Assembly: GCA_030146225.1 (NCBI GenBank)
Contig: JASLCA010000166.1
Coordinates: forward strand, 1 to 15,031
Reading direction: 5' to 3'
Length of the DNA: 15,031 nt
DNA from: Sphingobacterium sp.
GTDB lineage: Bacteria > Bacteroidota > Bacteroidia > Sphingobacteriales > Sphingobacteriaceae
The position numbers and the translations under genes were made by a program. A model generated the notes under the pieces. It made no database searches, was not told the origin of the DNA, and worked only from the letters and a program-made list of their open reading frames with translations. This document shows positions 1 to 6,380 of this stretch, one piece after another (the first letter of the stretch is position 1; each line of letters starts with the position of its first letter).

Positions 1-793
1 CATGTACAAAAAAGATATTTCCGGCATCCCCAAAAAGATTGCCAGCAGGATCAATTACCCGCACGAATATCTCTTTGTCGCCTTTACGAGCAAGGGGATT
101 GTCGGCAATGGAAAAAAGCACTTGCAATTTATCTACACGCCTAGCCTTGGTTTCAGTTTCAGCAATATTTTTCTTGGACACTGCCACTCCAATAACTTGG
201 ATATTAGAAACCTTAAGGGCTGCTGCAGTGGTAACTTTATCTTTGAGTACGTTGTTTTCTTCAGAAAGCGAAGAAACTTGCTTGTCGGTAGCATTTACCT
301 TTTGAGAAAGGTGGGCATTCTCCTTAACAAGCAGCTCATTTTTAGTTTTAAGCTCATTCAGGCTCAGCCGAAGGTCAGAGACATCTCCTTTCAGTCTACC
401 TACCTCTCGCTTGGCATTCGTAATATCGTCATCCGTAATGGTCTGGGCATCTAGCTTCTTACGCAAATCCCCAATAATTTCACGAGCACGCAATTCAGAG
501 CCCTCCAATTCAGCATTCAAATCTTCGCCTTTCAGGACAATAAGATTGTCCAATTCAGCTTCAATACGATCGATCTCAATTTGAAGGTCTTGTTTTTGTA
601 TAGCAATTGTATACAATTTCTCACCAGAAGACTTATACTTAATATAGAAGTAAACATTGGTCGCCAAAAGCGCAACGATAGCAATTACAAAAAAATAGAT
701 CTTAGAATTATCTCTTTTCTGTTGATATTCATTTACTTCCTGCTCTATATCTTCAGGAATACTTATATTTTGACTGTCTTTTTGATTCTGCAT
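1..793 (-). CDS. Membrane-anchored coiled-coil protein, C-terminus beyond the window
   Basis: An open frame of 264 codons runs from an ATG at 793-791 to the window edge without a stop, so the 3' end is missing. The start (MQNQKDSQ) is followed by a short polar cytoplasmic tail, one hydrophobic helix at about residues 32-50, then a long charged region (about 53-190) rich in Glu, Lys and Leu with heptad-like spacing that should form a coiled coil. From about 193 the composition turns to beta-strand-like sequence (SNIQVIGVAV, then EIFVRVIDPAGNLFG), suggesting a C-terminal globular beta domain. This is the layout of a type II membrane protein with an extracytoplasmic stalk and head. I do not recognise a named family; such proteins are often mislabelled SMC-like because of the coiled coil. 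A 100-bp gap separates it from upstream gmd, with no terminator seen, so co-transcription with gmd is possible. Confidence 0.8.
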   Translation of the reverse strand, partial: MQNQKDSQNISIPEDIEQEVNEYQQKRDNSKIYFFVIAIVALLATNVYFYIKYKSSGEKLYTIAIQKQDLQIEIDRIEAELDNLIVLKGEDLNAELEGSELRAREIIGDLRKKLDAQTITDDDITNAKREVGRLKGDVSDLRLSLNELKTKNELLVKENAHLSQKVNATDKQVSSLSEENNVLKDKVTTAAALKVSNIQVIGVAVSKKNIAETETKARRVDKLQVLFSIADNPLARKGDKEIFVRVIDPAGNLFGDAGNIFFVH

Positions 794-893
794 TTTTTTC
801 AACATCTACCAAGCCCAACAAAACTTTTCATAGCTTTTCAATGTTTAAACAAAAACTATTCCAATGCTACCAAATTGCAGTGATATTCTACTT

Positions 894-2045
894 CTATTCA
901 AAATAATTCATTATCGAGAAACCACCCTTCTTCAAATATTCTTCTTTTCTCATTAAATGTAAATCTGAATTCACCATCTCTGCTAAGAGCATAGGCAGGT
1001 CATACTTTGGCTTCCAGCCCAATTTGGTCTGCGCCTTCGTTGGATCACCAATTAACAAGTCTACCTCCGTAGGTCTAAAATATTGTGGATCCACTTTCAC
1101 GACAGTCTGTCCGAGCTTAATATTTTCGACAGGAATATTTAATTCGCGCAAGCGCTCTTCATCGCGATCAATTATAACCCCTTTTTCAGCTTCATCCTTG
1201 CCACTAAACTCCACCTCAATACCCAATTCGGCAAAAGCCATCCGCACAAAGTCGCGAACCGTAGTTGTCACCCCTGTTGCGATTACAAAGTCCTCGGCCT
1301 TATCCTGCTGTAGCATTAACCACATTGCCTCCACATAATCCTTGGCATGTCCCCAATCCCTTTGGGCGGAGAGATTGCCTAAGAAAAGTTTATCCTGTAA
1401 ACCCAGGGCAATCTTGGCCACCGCTCGTGTAATCTTACGTGTTACAAAGGTTTCACCACGCACAGGGCTTTCATGGTTAAAGAGGATCCCATTACAAGCA
1501 TACATGCCGTAGGCCTCTCTATAGTTGACCGTTATCCAATAGCCATACATTTTAGCTACCGCATAAGGACTTCTTGGATAGAATGGGGTTGTCTCACTTT
1601 GGGGCACTTCCTGCACCAAGCCATATAACTCCGAGGTGGAGGCTTGATATACCTTGGTTTTATCTTTTAAGCCCAATAAACGTACGGCATCTAAAATCCG
1701 CAAGGTACCTATACCATCCGCATTAGCCGTATACTCAGGCGTATCAAAGCTAACTTTAACATGGGACTGTGCGGCAAGGTTGTAGATCTCATCCGGTTGA
1801 ACCTCTTGAATAATACGAATCAGATTACTAGAATCCGTTAAATCCCCATAGTGTAAGATAAAGTTCCGCTGGCTTAAATGCGGGTCTTGATACAAATGAT
1901 CAATTCGATCCGTATTAAAAAGAGAAGAACGTCGCTTCAATCCATGCACGATATAGCCCTTTCTTAATAGAAACTCTGCTAGATAAGCGCCATCTTGACC
2001 AGTAATCCCTGTTATAAAGGCTACCTTGGGTGTATTTAAATCCAT
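894..2045 (-). CDS. gmd: GDP-mannose 4,6-dehydratase
   Basis: Converts GDP-D-mannose to GDP-4-keto-6-deoxy-D-mannose, the precursor of GDP-fucose, GDP-rhamnose or GDP-perosamine for surface glycans; cytoplasmic and NADP-dependent. It is an extended short-chain dehydrogenase: the Rossmann motif GITGQDG lies at residues 13-19, the catalytic T-S-E triplet (in QASTSELYG) at 137-139, and the Y-x3-K pair (in SPYAVAK) at 161/165. The family signature NHESPVRGETFVTRKI follows. Length of 383 aa is normal. The frame opens with a TTG three codons upstream (2054), but the ATG at 2045 is preferred because the added residues NN are not conserved-looking. No epimerase/reductase (fcl/wcaG) or glycosyltransferase lies next to it, so the end product cannot be read from the window. 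A TAnnTTTG box sits just upstream. Confidence 0.95.
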   Translation of the reverse strand: MDLNTPKVAFITGITGQDGAYLAEFLLRKGYIVHGLKRRSSLFNTDRIDHLYQDPHLSQRNFILHYGDLTDSSNLIRIIQEVQPDEIYNLAAQSHVKVSFDTPEYTANADGIGTLRILDAVRLLGLKDKTKVYQASTSELYGLVQEVPQSETTPFYPRSPYAVAKMYGYWITVNYREAYGMYACNGILFNHESPVRGETFVTRKITRAVAKIALGLQDKLFLGNLSAQRDWGHAKDYVEAMWLMLQQDKAEDFVIATGVTTTVRDFVRMAFAELGIEVEFSGKDEAEKGVIIDRDEERLRELNIPVENIKLGQTVVKVDPQYFRPTEVDLLIGDPTKAQTKLGWKPKYDLPMLLAEMVNSDLHLMRKEEYLKKGGFSIMNYFE

Positions 2046-2061
2046 ATTATTCAATAATACA

Positions 2062-2069
2062 CAAAGTTA
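2062..2069 (-). promoter_or_regulatory. Possible -7 promoter box for gmd
   Basis: Reading the minus strand, TAACTTTG matches the Bacteroidota -7 consensus TAnnTTTG exactly and lies 16 bp before the gmd ATG. No -33 TTTG occurs at the usual 19-bp spacing (the nearest TTG is 26 bp away), so this is only half a promoter by sequence. Confidence 0.35.
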
Positions 2070-2135
2070 ATAATTTTTAGAGCTTTTCTATACCGCAAGG
2101 CTATTAAAACAAATAAGCCACGTAAAGAGAAAGAC

Positions 2136-2153
2136 TTTAAACTCGAGTTTAAA
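2136..2153. repeat. 18-bp perfect palindrome downstream of the VanZ-like gene
   Basis: TTTAAACTCGAGTTTAAA is its own reverse complement. It lies 9 bp past the stop of the VanZ-like gene and about 90 bp before the gmd start. As RNA on the minus strand it would fold into a 7-bp, AT-rich stem with loop TCGA followed by a T-rich but interrupted tract (GTCTTTCTCTTT), so it may be a weak terminator. A dimeric regulator site is the alternative. Confidence 0.5.
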
Positions 2154-2161
2154 ACTATCAA

Positions 2162-2515
2162 TTAGAAACCATGAATCCTTTTACTCAAAATAAAAGTTAG
2201 CATTGCTCCTATAATTAATCCAATAATATCCATTAGATCAAAAGTACCAGGAATAATATCAAGCATCTGCAGCGTCTCCACAAACAAATAAAGACTTAGG
2301 ACAAGCAAGATATCTTTGAAATAAGTAAAGATTGGTTTATTCCGAACCAATAAATTTAAAAAATAGATCCCTGGGACAAAGATGAGGTTATTTCCTGCAT
2401 CTGCTAAACCAAAATCTTTAATATGATTAGCATAAGCAAATGGTCTATAAATAGAATTAAGTAAATAACCAATTAGCAAAAAAACTAGGGTAATAAAAAA
2501 GTATAATCTTTGCAT
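2162..2515 (-). CDS. VanZ-like small membrane protein, candidate bacteriocin immunity protein
   Basis: 117 aa, nearly all membrane: hydrophobic helices at about 4-22, 43-57, 67-85 and 95-111. The segment E80-x2-Q83 followed by PGTFDLMDIIG (89-99) and G103 resembles the VanZ-family signature, in which a Glu-x2-Gln precedes an Asp-rich turn and a Gly-containing last helix. VanZ proteins affect susceptibility to glycopeptides and some other envelope-active agents; the mechanism is not settled. Here the gene lies 53 bp downstream of two double-glycine-leader peptides on the same strand, where two-peptide bacteriocin loci usually keep a small multi-helix immunity protein. The immunity role is inferred from position and topology only. 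A terminator-like hairpin between it and the peptides suggests lower or separate expression. Confidence 0.75.
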   Translation of the reverse strand: MQRLYFFITLVFLLIGYLLNSIYRPFAYANHIKDFGLADAGNNLIFVPGIYFLNLLVRNKPIFTYFKDILLVLSLYLFVETLQMLDIIPGTFDLMDIIGLIIGAMLTFILSKRIHGF

Positions 2516-2526
2516 ACTAAAATTTC

Positions 2527-2559
2527 AAAAAAATATAGTGAGAGAAGCTCTCTCACTAT
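2527..2559 (-). terminator. Intrinsic terminator or attenuator after the peptide genes
   Basis: On the minus strand an 11-bp perfect stem (ATAGTGAGAGA / TCTCTCACTAT, 2559-2549 and 2545-2535) with a 3-nt loop is followed, after one A, by seven T (2533-2527). It starts 9 bp beyond the stop of the second leader peptide and ends 11 bp before the VanZ-like start codon, so it should cut most transcripts after the peptides and allow some read-through. Confidence 0.75.
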
Positions 2560-2568
2560 GAATTAAGA

Positions 2569-2778
2569 TTAGGGTCTGGCTCCACCATAATGTCCAAAAA
2601 TTGTATTTCGATCTGCAGCATAAGCAATGGCATTCCCATTCTCAAAAGACTGAGCAACAGCTCCTATAATGGAACCTATTCCATAATACAACCATTCAAC
2701 AATCGTTTTCCCCCCAGTAACATCAATCATCTCATCAGGAGACATATCGATTAAAACTTCCTTTTTTAAAATTTTCAT
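2569..2778 (-). CDS. Double-glycine leader peptide B, class II bacteriocin-like
   Basis: 69 aa. Residues 1-23 form a leader (MKILKKEVLI then DMSPDEMIDVTGG) ending in G22-G23, the cleavage point used by peptidase-C39 domains of ABC exporters. The predicted mature part is 46 aa: a hydrophobic helix (IVEWLYYGIGSIIGAVAQ) followed by a more polar Gly/Ala-rich tail ending in GGARP. The helix holds a GxxxG motif (G35-S-I-I-G39), the helix-packing motif of two-peptide (class IIb) bacteriocins. Its leader matches that of the neighbour (common pattern SxxEMIxVxGG). The start is ATG with AAGAGAT about 6 bp upstream, and lies 3 bp after the neighbour's stop, which fits translational coupling. Antimicrobial activity is inferred; a signalling peptide is possible. 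No exporter or maturase is in the window. Confidence 0.75.
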   Translation of the reverse strand: MKILKKEVLIDMSPDEMIDVTGGKTIVEWLYYGIGSIIGAVAQSFENGNAIAYAADRNTIFGHYGGARP

Positions 2779-2781
2779 ATC

Positions 2782-2994
2782 TTATCTCTTTAATTTATTT
2801 CTAGCATCATTATACCCTTCGTTTAAAGCATCAACCATATTTCCATAATTATTAATCGATTCAAAGATAAATCCACCTATAATTACACTAAAAACACCAG
2901 CAATAATATGTGGTAAAACACCACCTTCTACATGAATCATTTCGCTAAAACTCAACGCTTCGAGCGCATTATTTTGAATATTTATTTTATTCAT
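2782..2994 (-). CDS. Double-glycine leader peptide A, class II bacteriocin-like
   Basis: 70 aa and the first gene of the pair. The leader ends at G24-G25 (ALSFSEMIHVEGG), leaving a predicted 45-aa mature peptide: a hydrophobic glycine-bearing segment (VLPHIIAGVFSVIIGGFIF) and an amphipathic, C-terminally basic tail (ending NKLKR). The hydrophobic part has S36-V-I-I-G40, a GxxxG-like motif at nearly the same distance from the cleavage site as the GxxxG of the partner. Equal mature sizes (45 and 46 aa), matching leaders and a 3-bp gap fit a two-component peptide. No cysteines, so no lanthionine or disulfide chemistry is expected. A weak -7-like box (TACTGTTG, minus strand, 3077-3070) lies about 75 bp upstream. 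Annotation engines often name such peptides lactobin A/cerein 7B-type; I cannot confirm that by search. Confidence 0.75.
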   Translation of the reverse strand: MNKINIQNNALEALSFSEMIHVEGGVLPHIIAGVFSVIIGGFIFESINNYGNMVDALNEGYNDARNKLKR

Positions 2995-3101
2995 TCCATA
3001 ACTAAATTAACACCTTTATCCCTACTCTTTTACAGGTTTTTCGGAAGCACCTTGTTAATAATAATTGATCAACAGTACTAATTTAGATTCGTTCAATGCA
3101 T

Positions 3102-3126
3102 AAAAAAAGCATTGAATGCTTTTTTT
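3102..3126. terminator. Symmetric hairpin flanked by A and T tracts
   Basis: Seven A, then GCATT-G-AATGC, then seven T: a short GC-poor stem with a T tract on either strand, so it could end transcription in both directions. On the + strand an overlapping alternative stem, TTCAATGC/GCATTGAA (3092-3099 and 3108-3115), also exists. No + gene ends nearby, so the minus direction (second stop for the lipoprotein transcript, insulating the peptide genes) is more likely. Confidence 0.5.
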
Positions 3127-3161
3127 AAAATAAAGGTTGCATCAGGACTACTTTTATGAGC

Positions 3162-3205
3162 AAAAAAAAGAGGATGACCATCTTTTACAATGGATACATC
3201 CTCTT
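3162..3205 (-). terminator. Intrinsic terminator of the lipoprotein gene
   Basis: On the minus strand AAGAGGATG (3205-3197) pairs with CATCCTCTT (3176-3168), with an inner ATCC-side pairing ATGG/CCAT (3190-3193 with 3178-3181), followed by six or more T (3167-3162). It begins 21 bp past the lipoprotein stop codon. Confidence 0.85.
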
Positions 3206-3226
3206 CATGTATAAGTACGAATTCGT

Positions 3227-3778
3227 TTATTCTTGAATTCTCGAGAAATTGAAAACTAAAAATCCAGAACCATTATCCAAAGGAATAGGCATGCGCATCA
3301 CTAGAGATTGCCCATCAGAATAGGAAAGATCCAGACGATAACCGGTAGTTACGTTTTGGGCTTTCTCGCCAGCATAGATTTTCTTAAACTGGAACTGTGG
3401 GTATTGTCCTGCCGCTTGTGCATCATATACAGACCATACAATTGTACGAACCGCGCCATCAGCACAAAGGGTTCCCGTAGCATTAAAGCTTATGCTCCCT
3501 TTAAAATTACCACCTGGAAGATTCCATACACTCCCGATAAAACAATCCACTGGAGCTTCATCTAGAATGTTTTTAATGGTATAGGCCGCAGGAATATTTT
3601 CTCTATCTACAGAGTTTAATACCCATTTACCTTTTAGTCCACTTTTCCACTGCGATGCAGTAGGACCTTCAACACCTGTTGAAACGGATCCATTTGTAGG
3701 TCTTTTCTGTGCACCACATGAAGCTAACACAATGATTGCCACAACCATCGTCACTATGGAGAAGATATGTTTACGCAT
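3227..3778 (-). CDS. Lipoprotein, lipocalin-like
   Basis: 183 aa from the ATG at 3778; the open frame extends 27 codons further upstream, but that stretch has no signal peptide and would run through the divergent gene's start. The chosen start gives MRKHIF, a hydrophobic stretch and the lipobox L18-A-S-C21, so the mature protein is predicted to be lipidated at Cys21 and membrane-attached. After a disordered linker rich in Thr, Ser and Gly, the rest (GLKGKWVLNSV, FIGSVWNLPGGNFKGSISF, then FLVFNFSRI at the end) has the W-x-L start and G-S-x-W pattern of Bacteroidota lipocalin-like lipoproteins, expected to be a small beta barrel. Ligand unknown. It is monocistronic: own -7 box upstream and a strong terminator downstream. 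Confidence 0.8.
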   Translation of the reverse strand: MRKHIFSIVTMVVAIIVLASCGAQKRPTNGSVSTGVEGPTASQWKSGLKGKWVLNSVDRENIPAAYTIKNILDEAPVDCFIGSVWNLPGGNFKGSISFNATGTLCADGAVRTIVWSVYDAQAAGQYPQFQFKKIYAGEKAQNVTTGYRLDLSYSDGQSLVMRMPIPLDNGSGFLVFNFSRIQE

Positions 3779-3802
3779 AATATAAAATTTAGTTTTTTTT
3801 AT

Positions 3803-3833
3803 TTTGACTATATTCGCAAATATAAGAACTTTG
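3803..3833 (+). promoter_or_regulatory. Promoter for the small membrane protein at 3839
   Basis: TTTG at 3803-3806 and GAACTTTG at 3826-3833 are separated by exactly 19 bp, the Bacteroidota arrangement TTTG-N19-TAnnTTTG with one mismatch (G for the first T). Transcription would begin near 3838-3840, that is at or next to the ATG at 3839, giving a leaderless or nearly leaderless mRNA. Confidence 0.45.
3817..3824 (-). promoter_or_regulatory. -7 box of the lipoprotein promoter
   Basis: Minus strand TATATTTG, an exact TAnnTTTG match, 38 bp before the lipoprotein ATG and giving a leader of roughly 30 nt. No TTTG is found 17-23 bp upstream. It lies inside the 19-bp spacer of the divergent + promoter, so the two promoters overlap. 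Confidence 0.5.
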
Positions 3834-3838
3834 TCTCC

Positions 3839-4156
3839 ATGAACGCTTCCAAAAATCATACCACAAGCAAATTTACTGCGAAAGCAGTCTTACGGTTGAT
3901 TCTAATTTTAATGCTAGCGCCAGTCTTTTTCTACTTAAGTCAGGATAAAGCGCAGCTGCTAGGCCATGTAGTATTTCCCAATAAATTGGCACTTATAGCG
4001 CCCCTTATGCTCTTATTGATTTTTGTGGTGCTATTGATCTTAGTCCTCAAGAATAAATACCAAAAGATTGACCTTAATTGGTTGTTTGTCTTAAACGGCA
4101 TCTTTCTAATCCTTTACCTTATCCTGCTGTTTACCCGTATATTTCCTATCTTGTAG
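3839..4156 (+). CDS. Small three-helix membrane protein of unknown function
   Basis: 105 aa from ATG 3839. The frame is open from 3767, but the extra 24 residues would overlap the divergent promoter and the lipoprotein start, so the internal ATG is preferred. After a polar N-terminus (MNASKNHTTSKFT) there are hydrophobic helices at about 16-33, 50-69 and 82-101, joined by short loops with few charges (KNKYQKID). No known motif is recognised. It sits 20 bp upstream of the flippase-like gene and is probably its operon partner, followed by the SDR gene. Confidence 0.7.
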   Translation: MNASKNHTTSKFTAKAVLRLILILMLAPVFFYLSQDKAQLLGHVVFPNKLALIAPLMLLLIFVVLLILVLKNKYQKIDLNWLFVLNGIFLILYLILLFTRIFPIL

Positions 4157-4176
4157 GCATAGCCATTGAATAAATA

Positions 4177-5094
4177 ATGACGAAAAAAAAATATTGGCCA
4201 TTTTTAAAAAACGTATTTAAAGTAACCACCACCTTTGCTGCGCTGTATTGGGTATCGACCAAAATATCCTTACAAACCCTGCAAGAGGCCTTTCAGAAGT
4301 GTAATCCCTGGTATTTACTTTTAGCATTGTTGTGCTATATAATCTCTCAGATTATCGCCTCTTCTCGACTTAACAGCTTCTTAAAGGTGGTAGGCTTACA
4401 TGTCAGTGAACGCTATAACCTGCGACTCTATCAGTTGGGCTTATTGTACAACTTCTTTCTTCCTGGAGGGATTGGTGGAGATGGCTATAAGATTTACTTC
4501 CTACGGAAAAACCATCCGATTAAAGGTAGAAAAATCTTAACAGCAGTCTTCTTTGATAGACTGAGTGGACTTTGGGCACTTACCGTAATTACAGGCTTTC
4601 TAATTATGTTTATGCCGAGGCTATCGATCCCCAATAGCATTACGATCAGTGTCTTAATAGTAGGGACACTTACCTATGTCTATTTCCTACATCTATTTTT
4701 CAGACCATTTGTCGCCAAGTTCCTGATTACGCACTTAAAAGCACTAGCAGTACAGGGCTTTCAAACCTTGAGCGCCATAGCAATCCTATATGCCATGCAT
4801 TTTGATGGTAAATTTTCCCCCTATCTGTTGATCTTCCTCTTGTCTTCTTTAGTGGCAATTGTACCTTCAATTTTAGGTGGACTGGGCTTGCGAGAGTCTT
4901 TAATGTCATTTGGAGCAGTATACTTTCAATTGGATGCACATCTAGCAGTTTTGATCTCCGTAGTATTTTATATGATTTCCCTGGTGGTGGCATCCTCCGG
5001 AATTTATTATATCTTTCGACCCCAAAGGCTTGGTGCGGACAAACTGCCCTCACCAGCAGAGGTAGAAGAAGCATTAGCAGAAAACAACAAATAA
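4177..5094 (+). CDS. Flippase-like membrane protein, LPG synthase TM domain/UPF0104 family
   Basis: 305 aa with about seven to eight hydrophobic helices. The family hallmarks are present: NFFLPGGIGGDGYK at 92-105, FFDRLSG at 125-131 and PSILGGLGLRE at 230-240. This is the membrane domain shared with the flippase half of MprF (lysylphosphatidylglycerol synthase) and with archaeal AglD-type proteins; no aminoacyltransferase domain follows, so lipid lysinylation is not implied. Lipid or lipid-linked substrate export is a family-level inference and the substrate is unknown. The short polar tail (PSPAEVEEALAENNK) is cytoplasmic-looking. Only 1 bp separates its stop from the SDR start codon, so the two are co-translated. 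A second, diverged member of the same superfamily lies at 9184-10158. Confidence 0.85.
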   Translation: MTKKKYWPFLKNVFKVTTTFAALYWVSTKISLQTLQEAFQKCNPWYLLLALLCYIISQIIASSRLNSFLKVVGLHVSERYNLRLYQLGLLYNFFLPGGIGGDGYKIYFLRKNHPIKGRKILTAVFFDRLSGLWALTVITGFLIMFMPRLSIPNSITISVLIVGTLTYVYFLHLFFRPFVAKFLITHLKALAVQGFQTLSAIAILYAMHFDGKFSPYLLIFLLSSLVAIVPSILGGLGLRESLMSFGAVYFQLDAHLAVLISVVFYMISLVVASSGIYYIFRPQRLGADKLPSPAEVEEALAENNK

Positions 5095-5095
5095 G

Positions 5096-5806
5096 ATGGC
5101 AAATATTATTATTACCGGGGCGAGTAGCGGTGTTGGCTTTGAGGCAGTATTAGACCTTACAGCCAACAAAGACAATCATGTGATTGCCTTGGCTCGCTCA
5201 GCAGACAAGCTGCGGAAGTTGCACGAAATTGCAAGTTCCTTAAATCATGATGGTGGAAAGCTGTATCCAGCACAGTTTGATATTGTCTTTGACGATTATC
5301 AAAGCTCCCTAATTCCTTTTGTACGCTCCAAGTTTGAGACGGTAGACATACTGATAAACAATGCCGGAGCATTGGTAAATAAGCCCTTTATGGAAACCTC
5401 AATGGAGGATTTCGCACATATGTTTCAATCCAACTTCTTGGGACATGTCAATATGATTCAAGCTATAGCTCCACTTATGAACAAGGGGGGACATATTGTG
5501 AATATCAGCAGTATGGGTGGCTTTCAAGGCTCTTCTAAATTCCCTGGGCTCTCGGCCTACTCGGCAAGTAAGGGTGCACTAGCGACGCTAACAGAATGCC
5601 TAGCTGAAGAGTTTAAAGCGCAAGGCATCAAGGTAAACTGCTTAGCCTTAGGCTCCTCCCAGACAGAGATGTTTGAGGCGGCCTTCCCAGGCATGGAAGC
5701 GGGCACTTTAGCCTTTGAAATGGGCAGATACATTGCAGAATTTGCACAAAATGGGCATCAATACTATAATGGTAAGGTCTTACCCGTTGCTAACAGCACG
5801 CCCTAA
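5096..5806 (+). CDS. Short-chain dehydrogenase/reductase (SDR), classical
   Basis: 236 aa, a normal length for a classical SDR. It has the nucleotide-binding motif TGASSGVG at 7-14, NNAG at 88-91, the catalytic Ser in NISS (138-139) and YSASK (Tyr155, Lys159). A soluble NAD(P)H-dependent oxidoreductase; the substrate cannot be read from sequence. The acidic/basic residue after strand 2 (ALARSADKLRK) includes Arg34 and Lys38, which favours NADP(H). It is last in the run with the small membrane protein and flippase-like gene, which hints at a lipid-related substrate, but this is weak. It ends 1 bp from the convergent gene at 5808. Confidence 0.9.
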   Translation: MANIIITGASSGVGFEAVLDLTANKDNHVIALARSADKLRKLHEIASSLNHDGGKLYPAQFDIVFDDYQSSLIPFVRSKFETVDILINNAGALVNKPFMETSMEDFAHMFQSNFLGHVNMIQAIAPLMNKGGHIVNISSMGGFQGSSKFPGLSAYSASKGALATLTECLAEEFKAQGIKVNCLALGSSQTEMFEAAFPGMEAGTLAFEMGRYIAEFAQNGHQYYNGKVLPVANSTP

Positions 5807-5807
5807 G

Positions 5808-6380
5808 TTATAGGATAAGCTGGGCTATAATCAATAAGCAAACAATGGCTATTGCGTCCAGCTTATGCTTTGAATTACTGACATACCGAAGACCAGTTAC
5901 CAGAAAGACAAGGTAATAAATCAACATTGCGACTAAAAGCAAGCCATAGACACTCAGAAAAAATACGGCTGTTTTAGGCATACTGGCTAGCGTTAGATCC
6001 CCCATCGCGAGCGATCTTTCTATCATTAGCGAGAGGTCTTTTATAAATTCCAATCCTGTACTCAGGGTAATCAGGTAAATAATTATACGAGCAGTTGCAC
6101 AGACGACAAAAGCATCAATCAATCGGATAGGCAATTTTCGGAACAAGGCATAGACATAATAGAATAGCGCCATGGTAGAGATCGCAGAAAGATTAGTAAG
6201 AAGGTTTTGAAAGAAACTGACCTCCTGACCACTCCTGGCTCCTATAGCCCCTTGAAATGCTATTCCTTGGAGAATAGCATACCAGCTAATTAGCAAAGTG
6301 CAGACGAGCGATACGCTCAGCAATACGCGGGCTGAAAAATCTACAAAGGGATTTTTAAGGATGTCAAATCGACTATACAT
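5808..6380 (-). CDS. Multi-pass membrane protein of unknown function
   Basis: 190 aa with five probable helices (about 18-39, 60-79, 86-107, 138-164, 174-190). The layout of a short cytoplasmic N-terminus, a long extracytoplasmic loop after helix 1 (GAIGARSGQEVS) and an amphipathic stretch between helices 3 and 4 resembles small DUF/Yip1-type membrane proteins, but I see no diagnostic motif. The start codon overlaps the end of the PH-like gene by 8 bp, so the two are translationally coupled. It is the last gene of the DUF2089 operon. Confidence 0.75.
   Translation of the reverse strand: MYSRFDILKNPFVDFSARVLLSVSLVCTLLISWYAILQGIAFQGAIGARSGQEVSFFQNLLTNLSAISTMALFYYVYALFRKLPIRLIDAFVVCATARIIIYLITLSTGLEFIKDLSLMIERSLAMGDLTLASMPKTAVFFLSVYGLLLVAMLIYYLVFLVTGLRYVSNSKHKLDAIAIVCLLIIAQLIL

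Larger units (their letters stand above)
2995..3226. other. Intergenic region between lipoprotein gene and leader peptides
   Basis: 232 bp without a credible gene. It holds the terminator of the lipoprotein gene (3162-3205), a second A/T-flanked hairpin (3102-3126), the palindrome TTGATCAA (3065-3072), and about 70 bp of AT-rich sequence before peptide A in which its promoter should lie. No clear -33/-7 pair is visible. Confidence 0.6.

Noticed and set aside
2..883. + strand frames at 2-454, 39-305 and 581-883
   Set aside because: They are antisense to a continuous 264-codon minus-strand frame with a start, membrane helix and coiled coil; their translations have no domain-like features.
2046..2054. 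TTG start three codons upstream for gmd
   Set aside because: An ATG is available at 2045 and the Rossmann motif lies at the usual distance from it.
2162..2515. VanZ-like gene as a glycopeptide resistance gene
   Set aside because: There is no vanHAX or regulator nearby, and as a Gram-negative Bacteroidota the organism is shielded by its outer membrane; local context fits another role better.
3779..3859. N-terminal extension of the lipoprotein (27 codons)
   Set aside because: It would bury the signal peptide and lipobox inside the protein and run through the divergent promoter and gene start.
4177..5094. Full MprF (lysylphosphatidylglycerol synthase)
   Set aside because: Only the membrane domain is present (305 aa); the C-terminal aminoacyltransferase domain is missing.
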